Below are positions 19,483 through 28,419 of a stretch of 64,000 nt of DNA, in pieces. Below the pieces are notes generated by a model that worked only from the letters and a program-made list of their open reading frames with translations, ran no database searches and was not told where the DNA came from. The stretch covers positions 1,550,001 to 1,614,000 of the forward strand of contig NC_020453.1 in the NCBI RefSeq assembly GCF_000344805.1, given 5' to 3'. The stretch comes from Bradyrhizobium oligotrophicum S58 (GTDB lineage Bacteria > Pseudomonadota > Alphaproteobacteria > Rhizobiales > Xanthobacteraceae). The translations under genes were made by a program, and so were the position numbers. Each line of letters begins with the position of its first letter. The stretch's first letter is position 1.

Positions 19483-20430
19483 TCAATCCGGCGGAAGATT
19501 GGGACCCTGAGGGCAGGCAGGTATCCAATGAATTTCTGGTATCTGACCGTTTAAATTAGCTCGGTGAAAATCAGCGACGGCACCGAGGGTCGCAAGTAGT
19601 GCCCGGTGTGCTGTCGAAAATGAGCGACCATTTTTGACGTAGCTGTCAAATTCTTGAAGCGCCAGCGTCATGGGTCCAAATTCTCTCTTTTCGTCATTTG
19701 AGAGAAGGTTCCAAGATGTTTTTAGCAGAGACAGAGCCAGATCGCGTTTGAGATGGTCAAAAGCATCGATCGCACCGCTTTCGTCAAACCCGTCCTTCAT
19801 CTTTCGCATCGCCGGTCGCTCCTGTTCAGGAGCTGCCGATATTTCGTCTTCAGTGAATGTTTTGGGAATTAATGACCGAGTCGAAGTTTGACCCGTGAAA
19901 GCAAGGAACTGCCAGATTACCGTCAACGAAAAGTTTCTAAATCTTACCTGAACAACGTTCTTGCCCTCGGGAAATCTGACGCCAAAAGCTCTATCGGCTC
20001 GACCGACCAAAACATAGAATACTGGTTGAAAGTGCTCAGGATCATATTTCCCAAGCGATACTACATTTTGGGACGATCGGATTTTGTATCGATCATGAGA
20101 CATGTCGCCCGCGCGACGTATAAAAACACCTGCGAACTGGTTGAGGACTTTCAAAGCCTCAGTATAGTTCCTGGTAGTTTCGCGCCGGCCGTCCTTCATC
20201 ACTTTCGTATATTTTATGACGTTAACCTGAGAGCTTTCAAGGCTTTGATGAACTGAAAATCGTTCTTCGATCACCTTGTCTATGTCGGTCGATTTGGATC
20301 CTTCTACTTGGTTGTGAAATAGCGAGTGCTTAACAATAAGCGTAAGGTCACCTGAGGCTCGTTCCTGCACAGAAAGCAGAAGGCGCTCGGCTCCTCTAAT
20401 TCTGGCTGAGAAGATTATAGGTTTAGGCAT
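19483..20430 (-). CDS. orphan protein of unknown function in low-GC DNA
   Basis: 315 residues from ATG at 20430 (MPKPIIFSARIRGAERLLLS). I recognise no domain. The sequence is soluble, with a beta-rich first half (SGDLTLIVKHSLFHNQVEGS; FYVLVGRADRAFGVRFPEGK) and a helical second half (HLKRDLALSLLKTSWNLLSN). Base and codon use are clearly more AT-rich than in rpoD and DUF817 on either side, which suggests recent acquisition. It sits opposite the end of rpoD and next to a fragment of a DUF817 paralogue, so this spot has been rearranged. Possible accessory or defence cargo; no evidence for a specific role. Confidence 0.6.
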   Translation of the reverse strand: MPKPIIFSARIRGAERLLLSVQERASGDLTLIVKHSLFHNQVEGSKSTDIDKVIEERFSVHQSLESSQVNVIKYTKVMKDGRRETTRNYTEALKVLNQFAGVFIRRAGDMSHDRYKIRSSQNVVSLGKYDPEHFQPVFYVLVGRADRAFGVRFPEGKNVVQVRFRNFSLTVIWQFLAFTGQTSTRSLIPKTFTEDEISAAPEQERPAMRKMKDGFDESGAIDAFDHLKRDLALSLLKTSWNLLSNDEKREFGPMTLALQEFDSYVKNGRSFSTAHRALLATLGAVADFHRANLNGQIPEIHWIPACPQGPNLPPD

Positions 20431-20586
20431 GACTAATCCGAAATAGCCAAGCGTCGAATCTGTTATCAATCACATTGTTTGCAAAAAGGCTCTTATTCAG
20501 CAAGGGTGGCGCGTATGTGCTGTAACGAACCGTGAGTATGCTCGGCGCGCTGCGGTGATCGCGATTTCTGCCGAGTATCGTTGTTT

Positions 20587-20744
20587 TCGACTTCCGCTTC
20601 ACCGGCCACCCGTCACGGCGCTGGCTGATTAGCTTGAGCGCGGCGATCTATCTCAACTTCTTCACCGACCACTATGGGCTCGATCTGCGGTTCGTGCTGT
20701 TCGGTTGGGCCGCGCTGCTGTTCGCGCCGGCGACTGTCCACTTC
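20587..20744 (+). pseudogene. internal fragment of a DUF817 paralogue
   Basis: About 158 bases translate to LSAAIYLNFFTDHYGLDLRF and FGWAALLFAPATVHF, matching residues in the intact DUF817 gene just downstream (positions 21442-21599) with roughly one base in eight changed. Both ends of the gene are missing. The divergence argues for an old paralogue or a related strain's gene rather than a recent tandem copy. Confidence 0.8.
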
Positions 20745-20937
20745 GATGTTACGGTGACAGTGCTGGACTGCACTAATCTCTCTCGCGCCGAACGGCGGCG
20801 TCGAGGTGTCGAGGGTTGGCCGACAAGACGTTCTGTCCGCAAATGTCCGTGTCCTGGCCGCAAGAGGCCGAACTTTGCGCAGGCGGCGTTGGGCGATCGA
20901 CTGCTAGGAATCGGCGTCTCACCGGACGCCAACTCCC

Positions 20938-21873
20938 ATGCATGACGACGAGTTTTCATCAGCCGCGGCGCAGGACAGCGCCGCCGCGATCTGGGCGCCG
21001 CTGCGCCCCTTCATTGCGGCCGAGGCGCGTCTGGCCGCGCGCGCAGCGCAAACGCCCTGGACCGCCTTCCTCTACGAATTCCTCCGCTTCGGCGTGAAGC
21101 AGGCTTGGGCCTGCCTGTTCGGCGGCATCGCGGTGGCGCTGATGCTGCTGACGTGGCGGTTCTATCCGGCGAACGCGCCGCTCGCGCGCTACGACTTTCT
21201 CTTTCTCTGCATGCTCGGCGTCCAGGCCGCGCTGCTCGCTGCGCGCCTGGAGACCTGGGAGGAGGCGAAGATCATCTTGATCTACCATCTCGTCGGCACG
21301 GCGATGGAGTTGTTCAAGACCGCGACCGGCTCGTGGATCTATCCCGAGCCCAGCCTGATCCGGCTTGGCGGCGTGCCGCTGTTCTCCGGCTTCATGTATT
21401 CCTGCATCGGCAGCTATCTCTGCCGGGTCTGGCGGCTGTTCGATTTCCGCTTCAACTTCCATCCGTCGCGGCGCTGGCTGATGGCTTTAAGCGCTGCGAT
21501 CTATCTCAACTTCTTCACCGACCATTACGGCCTCGATCTCAGGCTCGTGCTGTTCGGCTGCGCCGCGCTGCTGTTTGCGCCGGCGACGGTCCACTTCAAG
21601 GTCTGGCGCGTGCACCGGTCGATGCCGCTGCTGCTCGGGCTGGTCCTGGTGTCGCTGTTCATCTGGCTGTCGGAGAACATCGGCACCTTCACGCGGGTCT
21701 GGCTCTATCCGGCGCAGGCCCATGGCTGGGCCATGGTGTCGCCGGCCAAGCTCGGCTCGTGGTTCCTGCTGCTGATCATCAGCTACACGCTGGTCAGTCT
21801 GATCAACCGGCCGAGGGTGATGGGCACCAGGGAAAACACGCTATTGCCGGAGCGACAGAAGCAAGCCGCATAG
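20938..21873 (+). CDS. DUF817 integral membrane protein
   Basis: 311 residues. After a hydrophilic N-terminus (MHDDEFSSAAAQDSAAAIWA) come about seven to eight membrane helices; the family core is YHLVGTAMELFKTATGSWIY followed by LFSGFMYSCIGSYLCRVWRL. DUF817 proteins are conserved in proteobacteria with no established function. Length is typical. The ATG at 20938 is the first usable start after the upstream fragment of a paralogue. Confidence 0.9.
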   Translation: MHDDEFSSAAAQDSAAAIWAPLRPFIAAEARLAARAAQTPWTAFLYEFLRFGVKQAWACLFGGIAVALMLLTWRFYPANAPLARYDFLFLCMLGVQAALLAARLETWEEAKIILIYHLVGTAMELFKTATGSWIYPEPSLIRLGGVPLFSGFMYSCIGSYLCRVWRLFDFRFNFHPSRRWLMALSAAIYLNFFTDHYGLDLRLVLFGCAALLFAPATVHFKVWRVHRSMPLLLGLVLVSLFIWLSENIGTFTRVWLYPAQAHGWAMVSPAKLGSWFLLLIISYTLVSLINRPRVMGTRENTLLPERQKQAA

Positions 21874-21880
21874 CGCGCTG

Positions 21881-22018
21881 CCGTAGGGTGGGCAAAGGCG
21901 CGGGCGCGGTGTCGAGATGCGGACGGTATCGAACGCGCCGTGCCCACCGAGTCTCGCGGTAATCACCTGATGGTGGGCACGCGGCCGCCGGGCGGCGGAC
22001 GCTTTGCCCACCCTACGG
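21881..22018. repeat. long inverted repeat, family D
   Basis: Perfect 17-base arms CCGTAGGGTGGGCAAAG at 21881-21897 and CTTTGCCCACCCTACGG at 22002-22018 enclose about 104 GC-rich bases that form further hairpins (GTGGGCACGCGGCCGCC). Non-coding, between convergent genes; MITE-like or REP-like. Confidence 0.85.
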
Positions 22019-22031
22019 CGGCGCGACTGAG

Positions 22032-22268
22032 CTACTTCTTCTTCGCGCCGACCCGGTCGAGCGACTTGATCGCCAGCGGCGGGCGGCCGGATTTTTCGGC
22101 GATCTCGCGGTCCTGCTCCATGATGAACCCGCGGGCCGGCTCGTCGCCGTCGAGGCCGCCGAGCAGCTCGGCCGGAACGCGGCGGTTGGAGCGCTGCGAG
22201 CCGTCCTCATAGGTGACGTTGAAGAAGGCGAATTCGCCTTTGGGATTGGTGCCGGGTTTTTTCGCCAT
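22032..22268 (-). CDS. small conserved basic protein, function unknown
   Basis: 78 residues, MAKKPGTNPKGEFAFFNVTY at the start, ending AIKSLDRVGAKKK. Rich in charged residues, no membrane segment or signal. It resembles short conserved hypothetical proteins of Bradyrhizobium and Rhodopseudomonas. The clean ATG with the following regular codon use and lack of a competing frame support a real gene. It is convergent with DUF817 across the family D repeat. Confidence 0.65.
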   Translation of the reverse strand: MAKKPGTNPKGEFAFFNVTYEDGSQRSNRRVPAELLGGLDGDEPARGFIMEQDREIAEKSGRPPLAIKSLDRVGAKKK

Positions 22269-22481
22269 GGAAGGCGCTTTACGGCGGCAGGGCGCACCCG
22301 GTCAATGCCAGAAAATGCTTATCCGCTGCCCGAATTTGACTTTTTCGTCATATGGTTTTCGCGGAATCGGGACGGTCGCCGGGGCACGAATCGCGGGTCG
22401 GCCGCGGGCTTCCGAAACTCCTCGATTTTGCCGGATGAAGGTGCCTTCATCGCGGCCCCGAACCCGCGACGAATGTCAGAC

Positions 22482-22862
22482 ATGTCGATGCCCCAACTCA
22501 CCGTCTGGTACAACACGCGCTGCCCGGTCTGCGACGCCGGCATCGACTGGCAGCGCAACAAGCTGCTGGCGCTGGTCAGGTCGGGCCGGGTCGCGTTCAA
22601 GGACATCAATGAAGAGCCTGAGGCGCTGAGCGCCTTCGGCGCCGATGTCGACGCCGTCCGCCGCCGCCTGCACGCGACCGACGAGGAGGGGCAATTGATT
22701 ACCGGCGCCGACGTCGCGCTGCTGCTGTGGGCGCTGACACCCGGCGAGGGCTGGCTCGCCACCCTGTTCGGCAACCGCCTGGTGCGGCCGCTGACGCGGT
22801 TCGGCTACGACCGCTTTGCCGACGTGCTGTTCGCCTGGAATAAGCGCAAGGGGCATTGGTGA
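22482..22862 (+). CDS. DCC-family thiol-disulfide oxidoreductase-like protein (DUF393)
   Basis: 126 residues from ATG at 22482 (MSMPQLTVWYNTRCPVCDAG); ATG codons nine bases earlier and six bases later are alternatives. The DUF393 signature is the redox-type CPVC(D) pair near residue 14 and the following helix GIDWQRNKL. The family has a thioredoxin-like fold; exact role unknown. It starts divergent from the small basic protein and has no co-transcribed partner. Confidence 0.85.
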   Translation: MSMPQLTVWYNTRCPVCDAGIDWQRNKLLALVRSGRVAFKDINEEPEALSAFGADVDAVRRRLHATDEEGQLITGADVALLLWALTPGEGWLATLFGNRLVRPLTRFGYDRFADVLFAWNKRKGHW

Positions 22863-22911
22863 GGAGCGGAGCTCGCGACTGGAGTGCAACCATCTCACCG
22901 CGCGATCGGTG

Positions 22912-23132
22912 AGCTCCCCTCCCCCTTTTGCGGGGAGGGGTCGGGGGTGGGGGTCCACGAATTCCGCTCTGTCTGATGAGCACTGATCTCGGCTGAGCCT
23001 TACGGACACGCTGACTGTCGTCAGCGCCTTCGGACGGACCTGCGAACATCTGGAATGGCGAGGCGCATCTCACTGAGGTCAGCGCCCGTGGACCCCCACC
23101 CCCAACCGCTCCCCGCAAGGAGGAGGGGAGTT
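22912..23132. repeat. palindromic repeat, family B, copy 1
   Basis: GCTCCCCTCCCCC at the left and GGAGGAGGGGAG at the right flank two inner arms, GGGGTCGGGGGTGGGGGTCC and GGACCCCCACCCCCAACCGC, which pair with each other. Similar elements at 27211-27373, 33967-34088 and 34157-34202. Confidence 0.8.
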
Positions 23133-23150
23133 CACCGTCTGCGTGGCGAG

Positions 23151-23480
23151 CTATCGCGTCAAACTACGTCGCACCTTCACCCGCGCATGCACCCTTGTGC
23201 CGCCGCGTGGCTCGTCGTCATCATCGCCGCGGCCGAGCGCCATGATGGCGGTGCCCATCGCGGTCGAGCCGAAGGTGACGAAGAACGATCCCAGCAGCAG
23301 GCCGATGGCGACGCCGGGCGAGTGATCGGAGAAGATCAGGTGACGCAGGCCGTAAGGGTCGAGCGCCAGCAGCCCGCCGACCAGCACCACAGCCATGCCG
23401 AGGCCGAGCGCGAGGTTGATCGCGAGCAACCGGAAGAGGGGAGTCTGAAGCAGTCTGCGTCGTCGCTGGCCTGGCGGCAT
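23151..23480 (-). CDS. small two-helix membrane protein, function unknown
   Basis: 109 residues from ATG at 23480 (MPPGQRRRRLLQTPLFRLLA). Two hydrophobic segments, LLAINLALGLGMAVVLVGGL (about residues 18-38) and GVAIGLLLGSFFVTFGSTAM (about 55-78), flanked by a basic N-terminus and an acidic then basic tail (GDDDDEPRG). Common among rhizobia as a conserved hypothetical membrane protein. No operon partner is evident. Confidence 0.7.
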   Translation of the reverse strand: MPPGQRRRRLLQTPLFRLLAINLALGLGMAVVLVGGLLALDPYGLRHLIFSDHSPGVAIGLLLGSFFVTFGSTAMGTAIMALGRGDDDDEPRGGTRVHARVKVRRSLTR

Positions 23481-23637
23481 CGGCGATCTCCCGCGGATCG
23501 TGAACGACCTTGATATGGTAGCACCGGTCGCGATGGGCTCAAGGCCGTAAGCCGCCCGCCAGGGACATGGCTGAAGCGCCATCCTGGCGCGCCGTTTCGG
23601 GACAATGGCGCGCCAGGCAGGCTGCACGCCAATGACG

Positions 23638-24150
23638 TCACGCCGCCTCGCCCTCGGCGACACCATGCTGCTTGGCGATCACGGTCTGCCACACGCCGGC
23701 GATCGCGCGCTGCGTCTCCGGTGCGATCAGGCAGTGGCCTTCATTGTCGAAGCCGCAGAAGCGCGCCGAGGGATCGTGTCTCGCCTCGATCAGCGCCTTG
23801 TTGATCATCTCCAGCGACGCCATCACCTGACCGACGTTCTGCAGCCTCGTGTGATGCAGGATGTCGATCAGGCGGAACATCATCACCGGCGGCTGGCCCA
23901 GCGCGATGCCGGGACGGCCGAACTCGAACAACACGTTGACCGCCGGCAGCACGCCCTGGATCTGTGCCAGGATCTTCGCGGCATCCTCGGTCGTGCAGGC
24001 GACGAGATGCGCGCCCTGGACCGGGAGGGTGGGGACCGGTGGCGCCTCCGGGCCGAGCCCGAGACCCGACAGCACCTGATGCTCGATCCAGCGCCGCACC
24101 TCGGGTGGCGCCGAGAGGATCTGGTCGGTGGACAGGGTAATCCCGATCAT
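23638..24150 (-). CDS. conserved hypothetical protein
   Basis: 170 residues, MIGITLSTDQILSAPPEVRR at the start. No recognisable domain. Predicted soluble and largely helical; the middle holds QPPVMMFRLIDILHHTRLQN and the end FDNEGHCLIAPETQRAIAGV. The N-terminal line about positions in which a protein waits for 'apPEVRrWIeh' resembles a short segment repeated in several Bradyrhizobium hypothetical proteins, but that is memory only. Monocistronic by spacing. Confidence 0.6.
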   Translation of the reverse strand: MIGITLSTDQILSAPPEVRRWIEHQVLSGLGLGPEAPPVPTLPVQGAHLVACTTEDAAKILAQIQGVLPAVNVLFEFGRPGIALGQPPVMMFRLIDILHHTRLQNVGQVMASLEMINKALIEARHDPSARFCGFDNEGHCLIAPETQRAIAGVWQTVIAKQHGVAEGEAA

Positions 24151-24235
24151 GGCGTCATCTCCTTTTGCCGCAGCTTAGAAAACGACGATGGCACTGTCTT
24201 GACGAGGATCAAGCGGCCGCGAAGGCGCAGCTGCC

Positions 24236-25186
24236 TCAGGGCGCCACCAGTTCGACGCGGCGGTTCAGGGCGCGGCCGACATCGGTGGCATTGCTGCCGA
24301 CCGGAGCGAGCAGGCCCACGCCCGCGCTGCGCAGCCGCGCTGGCGCAATACGGTAGCTCCTCGCCAGCTCCGCGGCGACCGCCTCGGCCCGCCGCCGCGA
24401 CAGATCGAGATTGTAGTCATAGCTGCCCTGGCTGTCGGTATGGCCGACGATGAAGACATTGAGCTGCGGCTGGCCGGCGAGCAACTGGGCGATCTGCTCC
24501 AGCGTCGGCCGGCTCTCCGGCTTCATGGTCGCCTTGTCGGTGTCGAAATAGATGCCATAGAGCGCGATGTGGCCCTTGTCGCCGAGGCCCTTCGCCATCT
24601 CGGCGGCGCTGACCATCTTGTTCTGCATCGCGCCGAGCTCGGCGATGGTGAGCTGCGCAGTGATCTGTTGGTTGTTCTGGCTGACCAGCACGCTGGCATA
24701 GATCTCGCGGCCATCAGCCGCCTTGCGGCCGGCAAAATAGCGATAGTCGAAACCGTCCACCCACATCTGCGGCACCGGCAGCACGTCGATCGCCTCGGTG
24801 AAGGGAATGGCGCCGCAGGCGTCGGTGTCGCAGGCGAGCAGCGTCTCGAAGCCGGCCTTGGCGAGCTGGTTCTCGAAATTGCGTGATACTTCGAGGATCG
24901 AGGGACCGGGCATGGTGCGATACGCAATCCGTGTGATGCGGCCCTCCAGGCGCCGTTCGTCGGTGGCCTTGCCATCCTTGAACGGCGCCGCCTGCAGCCG
25001 CATGGCGTCGAAATCCTTGGCGACATAGCCGGTGATCACGCTGCCGGCGAAACGGCCGATGCCGGGGAAGTCTCTTGCACCCGCGACATCGCCGGGCTGT
25101 GCGGTCGCAGGCGAAACGGTGTGACAGATCAGGGCCGCGATCAGGGTGAGCTGCGCCAGTGCGCCGAGCCGGAACGTCATAGTCAT
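24236..25186 (-). CDS. OmpA-family outer-membrane protein with N-terminal DUF4892-like domain
   Basis: 316 residues. Signal peptide about residues 1-29 (LAQLTLIAALICHTVSPATA). The middle part (DFPGIGRFAGSVITGYVAKD) resembles DUF4892. The C-terminal OmpA domain from about residue 195 binds peptidoglycan: YGIYFDTDKATMKPESRPTL, then GHTDSQGSYDYNLDLSRRRA and GRALNRRVELV. It likely links the outer membrane to the cell wall. No TonB/Tol genes adjoin it. Confidence 0.87.
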   Translation of the reverse strand: MTMTFRLGALAQLTLIAALICHTVSPATAQPGDVAGARDFPGIGRFAGSVITGYVAKDFDAMRLQAAPFKDGKATDERRLEGRITRIAYRTMPGPSILEVSRNFENQLAKAGFETLLACDTDACGAIPFTEAIDVLPVPQMWVDGFDYRYFAGRKAADGREIYASVLVSQNNQQITAQLTIAELGAMQNKMVSAAEMAKGLGDKGHIALYGIYFDTDKATMKPESRPTLEQIAQLLAGQPQLNVFIVGHTDSQGSYDYNLDLSRRRAEAVAAELARSYRIAPARLRSAGVGLLAPVGSNATDVGRALNRRVELVAP

Positions 25187-25455
25187 GGTGACCTCTTGGG
25201 AAAATGGCGGGCCGAGGCTTGCGAGGGTCGGAAGGCATGTTTGGATCAGCGGAAAGAACGCGACGACGAAACAGGGGCGCCTCGCTTTAGTAACGACGAG
25301 GCCGCTGCCCGTTCAAAGAAGCTGGCGGCCGGACGCAGGTCGATCGCGGTCGATGGTCCGCCCGCTGGCTGGCCTGCCGCCGCCAAATCGGGCATTGTGG
25401 CGAGGCTCGGCACCGCCTGTCCTCATCACGCTCTCATGCAGGGACCTTTCTTCTC

Positions 25456-26262
25456 ATGCTGGCTTTTCGATCCCTCGTAGCTGTTGCGATTCTGTCGTTT
25501 GCCTCTCCCGCCCTGGCCGCGCGCTGCGGCGGCGATTTCAATACCTTCATCGCGAGCTTCTCCGCGGAGGCGCAGAGCGCCGGCGTCTCGGGCGCGGTGG
25601 TCAGCCAGGCGCTGTCGGGCGTGACGCTCGATCCGGCCGTGCTCTCCTTCGACCGCCGCCAGCGCTACACCTTCAACAAGAGTTTTGAGCAGTATGTCGC
25701 GACCCGCGTCGGCCCCGGCCGCATCAATGGCGGCCGCGCCATGCTGCAGCGGCACGCGGCGCTGCTGTCGCGCATCGAGCAGCAATATGGCGTGCCACGC
25801 CAGATCCTGGTCGCGATCTGGGGGCTCGAGACCGATTTCGGCAAGGGCGACATGGGCAAGCTGCCGGTGATCCGCACCCTCGCCACGCTGGCGCATGACT
25901 GCCGCCGCACGGAGCTGTTCCAGACCGAGCTGATGGCGGCGCTCAAGATCGTCGAGCGCGGCGATCTCACCTTGCGCGACCTGATCGGCGCCTTCGCCGG
26001 CGAGATCGGGCAGACCCAGTTCCTGCCGTCGTCCTACATCAAATACGGCGTCGATTTCGACGGCGACGGCCGCGTCGACCTGCGCCACTCCACCGCCGAC
26101 GTGCTGGCCTCGACCGCCAACCTGCTCCACACCAACGGCTTCAAGATGGGCGCGTCCTACGAGGAGGGCTCGGCCAACTTCGATGCGATGCGCGAGTGGA
26201 ACAGAGCCGTGATCTATCGCAAGACCATCGGCTATTTCGCCGACCAGCTGATGGGGCGGTAG
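25456..26262 (+). CDS. lytic murein transglycosylase (MltB/SltB type)
   Basis: 268 residues. Signal peptide MLAFRSLVAVAILSFASPAL with cleavage near residue 22; no lipobox cysteine at +1 in canonical form, so probably periplasmic. Family 103 features: FNKSFEQYVATRVGPGRING, the catalytic Glu125 in VAIWGLETDFGKGDMGKLPV, and GEIGQTQFLPSSYIKYGVDF. The enzyme cleaves glycan strands with formation of 1,6-anhydromuramyl ends. It lacks a C-terminal peptidoglycan-binding domain, like the short members in Bradyrhizobium. Divergent from the OmpA-family gene. Confidence 0.92.
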   Translation: MLAFRSLVAVAILSFASPALAARCGGDFNTFIASFSAEAQSAGVSGAVVSQALSGVTLDPAVLSFDRRQRYTFNKSFEQYVATRVGPGRINGGRAMLQRHAALLSRIEQQYGVPRQILVAIWGLETDFGKGDMGKLPVIRTLATLAHDCRRTELFQTELMAALKIVERGDLTLRDLIGAFAGEIGQTQFLPSSYIKYGVDFDGDGRVDLRHSTADVLASTANLLHTNGFKMGASYEEGSANFDAMREWNRAVIYRKTIGYFADQLMGR

Positions 26263-26283
26263 GCCGAGTCATAGCCTCATGTG

Positions 26284-26425
26284 GGCTGTCATGCCCGCCA
26301 CCGGGTCTCGCCTTCGGCGAGCCCGATGACAGGCTCCGGCGGGCATCCAGTACGCCGTGCCGCCTCGGCTTATTAACCTCTGCCGGTGACTACTGGATCG
26401 CCCGGTCAAGCCGGGCGATGACAGC
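26284..26425. repeat. hairpin repeat, family C-like, copy 3
   Basis: TGTCATGCCCGCCACCGGGT ... GCCGGGCGATGACAGC with inner ATCCAGTACGC / GACTACTGGAT arms. Non-coding, start of a 1.1-kb repeat-filled gap. Confidence 0.7.
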
Positions 26426-26429
26426 TTGG

Positions 26430-26467
26430 GGTGTAGCTCCAGCACTCATTAGGTGTAGCTCCAGCAC
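26430..26467. repeat. short direct repeat
   Basis: GGTGTAGCTCCAGCAC occurs twice, 22 bases apart (26430-26445 and 26452-26467), between two palindromic elements. Probably left by element insertion or slippage. Confidence 0.7.
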
Positions 26468-26482
26468 GCGCCACACCCACGC

Positions 26483-26635
26483 TGTCATTCCGGGGCGCGC
26501 CCAACGGGGCGCGAGCCCGGAATCCATAACCACAGGCGGACGCGGTGAGACACGGCTGTTGCTCCAGCTCGCGCCACACTCACATCCGTGGCTATGGATT
26601 CCGGGCTCGCGCTACGCGCGCCCCGGAATGACGGC
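26483..26635. repeat. palindromic repeat, family C, copy 2
   Basis: TGTCATTCCGGGGCGCGC pairs with GCGCGCCCCGGAATGACG at the far end; inner arms GAGCCCGGAATCCATA and TATGGATTCCGGGCTCG also match. Same design as 14606-14696. Confidence 0.85.
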
Positions 26636-26659
26636 AGAGGGCGGGGGCGCATAGCTCGC

Positions 26660-27110
26660 ATGCGCAAACTGCCCGTCGTGTTAGTTTGTCGCAGGATCAG
26701 CGCTTGCGCCGTCGGGCAAATCAGAAGCACATTTCCGCTCGTCCCGGCCCGCCGGAGGGGCGTTTCGCGATCGTCACGAGGCGCGGGCCTGGGATGCGAT
26801 GGGCGTAGAGGTCTGCAGCGTGGCTTGTCCGCGCCGACGAACGGATCGATGCGCACGCCGAAATCGTGGCGTCCCGACACCCCGACGCTGGTGTCAACTC
26901 ACGACGAAGCTCTGCTTCGCGTGGGGATGGTGGCCAACAAGCCCGGCGCACCAGGGAGACCACGTATAAGGCGTCAAACCATTGCGCAGGGAGGGCCGGG
27001 TCTGTCCGGCTGAACCTGTGGTAACCGCCGCGTGCACTTTCTTTCGCACGCGGGCCGCAGGCCTCAGCCGAGGCCTGGCTCTCCCTGCGCCCTCCATCTG
27101 ATGAGGGCGA
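26660..27110. repeat. long dispersed repeat E, copy 1
   Basis: About 450 bases homologous, in inverted orientation, to 34456-34908. Shared blocks include GCAAACTGCC near one end, CCGTCGGGCAAATCAGA, GGGGCGTTTCGCGATCGT, CCCGACACCCCGACGCTGGT and CCCTGCGCCC near the other end. No intact reading frame is shared by both copies, so it looks non-coding or decayed. Confidence 0.8.
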
Positions 27111-27210
27111 CGAATTGGCAAGACTCGGACGCATCACGCGCCGCGAGAACGATCAACGACATTCTCGTCGTGGCGACGAGCGGCTGCTTGACACGAGCTT
27201 GCAGATGCCT

Positions 27211-27373
27211 GGCTCCACCCTCCCCTGGAGGGGGAGGGTCGCCTCACGACGAGCGAAGCGAGACGTGAGGCGGGGTGGGGTGATGTCTCCACATGCACCA
27301 TCGTCCGCGGCTTCACCCCACCCCGCTCGCCCGCTTCGCATGCGATCGACCCTCCCCTCCAGGGCAGGGTGGG
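27211..27373. repeat. palindromic repeat, family B, copy 2
   Basis: CCACCCTCCCCTGGAGGGGG and the mirrored CGACCCTCCCCTCCAGGGCA with inner CACCCCACCCCG arms. Lies just past the end of the SDR gene. Confidence 0.8.
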
Positions 27374-27425
27374 CATTCCGTTCGGACTTCTGCGCAAGGA
27401 GCGACAGCGGCACAGAGGCGCCGGC

Positions 27426-28265
27426 TCACCTGTCCTGCGCAGCCGCCTTCTCCAGCCGCTTCGCCATCACCTTCCAATAGGTGCCCGGCATGAACCGCTG
27501 CAGCAGATCCATGAAGCGCGCGTCGCCGCCGATCAGGATGCGCGGCTCGTTGCGCTCGATGCCGGCGATGATCCGCAGCGCCGCGTCGCGCGGGCTGGTC
27601 CTGGCGAGCCGCTCGAAGCGCTCGATCGACTGCACGCGGCGCGCATTGTCGGTCATGCCGGTCCCGGCGCGGGCGTTGCGCGCGATCGCGGTGGCGACGC
27701 CGCCGGGATGCACGACGGACAGCCTGACCGGGCTGTTGGTGGCGGCAAGCTCGTGACGCAGGCTCTCGGAAAAGCCGCGCACCGCGAACTTGGCCGCGGC
27801 ATAGGCCGACTGGCCGGGCGGCGCGATGATGCCGAAGATCGAGGACAGGTTGACGACATGCGCCTCCGGCTTCCGCGCCAGATGCGGCAGGAACGCGCGC
27901 GTGCCGTGCACGACGCCCCAGAAGTTGATATTGAACAGCCACTCCATCTCGGCCTGGTCGATCTCATCGAAGCTGCCGAACAGCGCCACGCCGGCATTGT
28001 TGATGACGATGTTGAGGTTGGGATGCGCGGCGGTCGCGGCGTCGGCGAATTGCGCGATCGCGGCGGGGTCGCTGACGTCGAGCCGGTGCGTGGTCACCTT
28101 GCGATGATGCCCGGCAAGCTCGCTCGCAAGGCTGGCAAGGCCGCCCTCGTCGCGATCCGCCAGCGCCAGATCACAGCCGCGTGCGGCAAGTTCCAACGCC
28201 AGTGCGCGACCAATGCCGCTCGCTGCGCCCGTGACGGCGGCAGCCGCCCCATTGAGAGCCGTCAT
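27426..28265 (-). CDS. short-chain dehydrogenase/reductase
   Basis: 279 residues from ATG at 28265 (MTALNGAAAAVTGAASGIGR). Classical SDR: cofactor motif TGAASGIG (residues 12-19), NNAGVALFG, catalytic Ser in NLSSIFGIIA and YAAAKFAVRG with the Tyr-x3-Lys pair. The ADR dinucleotide site after strand 2 (LALADRDEGGLA) suggests NAD(H). The extended C-terminus (RFMDLLQRFMPGTYWKVMAK) is of the type in SDR 'classical' lipid or alcohol-converting members; substrate unknown. No operon partner. Confidence 0.9.
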   Translation of the reverse strand: MTALNGAAAAVTGAASGIGRALALELAARGCDLALADRDEGGLASLASELAGHHRKVTTHRLDVSDPAAIAQFADAATAAHPNLNIVINNAGVALFGSFDEIDQAEMEWLFNINFWGVVHGTRAFLPHLARKPEAHVVNLSSIFGIIAPPGQSAYAAAKFAVRGFSESLRHELAATNSPVRLSVVHPGGVATAIARNARAGTGMTDNARRVQSIERFERLARTSPRDAALRIIAGIERNEPRILIGGDARFMDLLQRFMPGTYWKVMAKRLEKAAAQDR

Positions 28266-28419
28266 CCCCGCATCCTCCCCGCTGATCTGCCGGTTCCGTG
28301 CGCTCGTTCCAATTGCAGGTGGAATTTCTGCGAGTTTTTCGCATTGGAACCGAACCATCCGGCCGTTGGGCTTTTAACTCACATTACTTTTGCGATGGCA
28401 CACTTTCTGGAGGTCAAGC

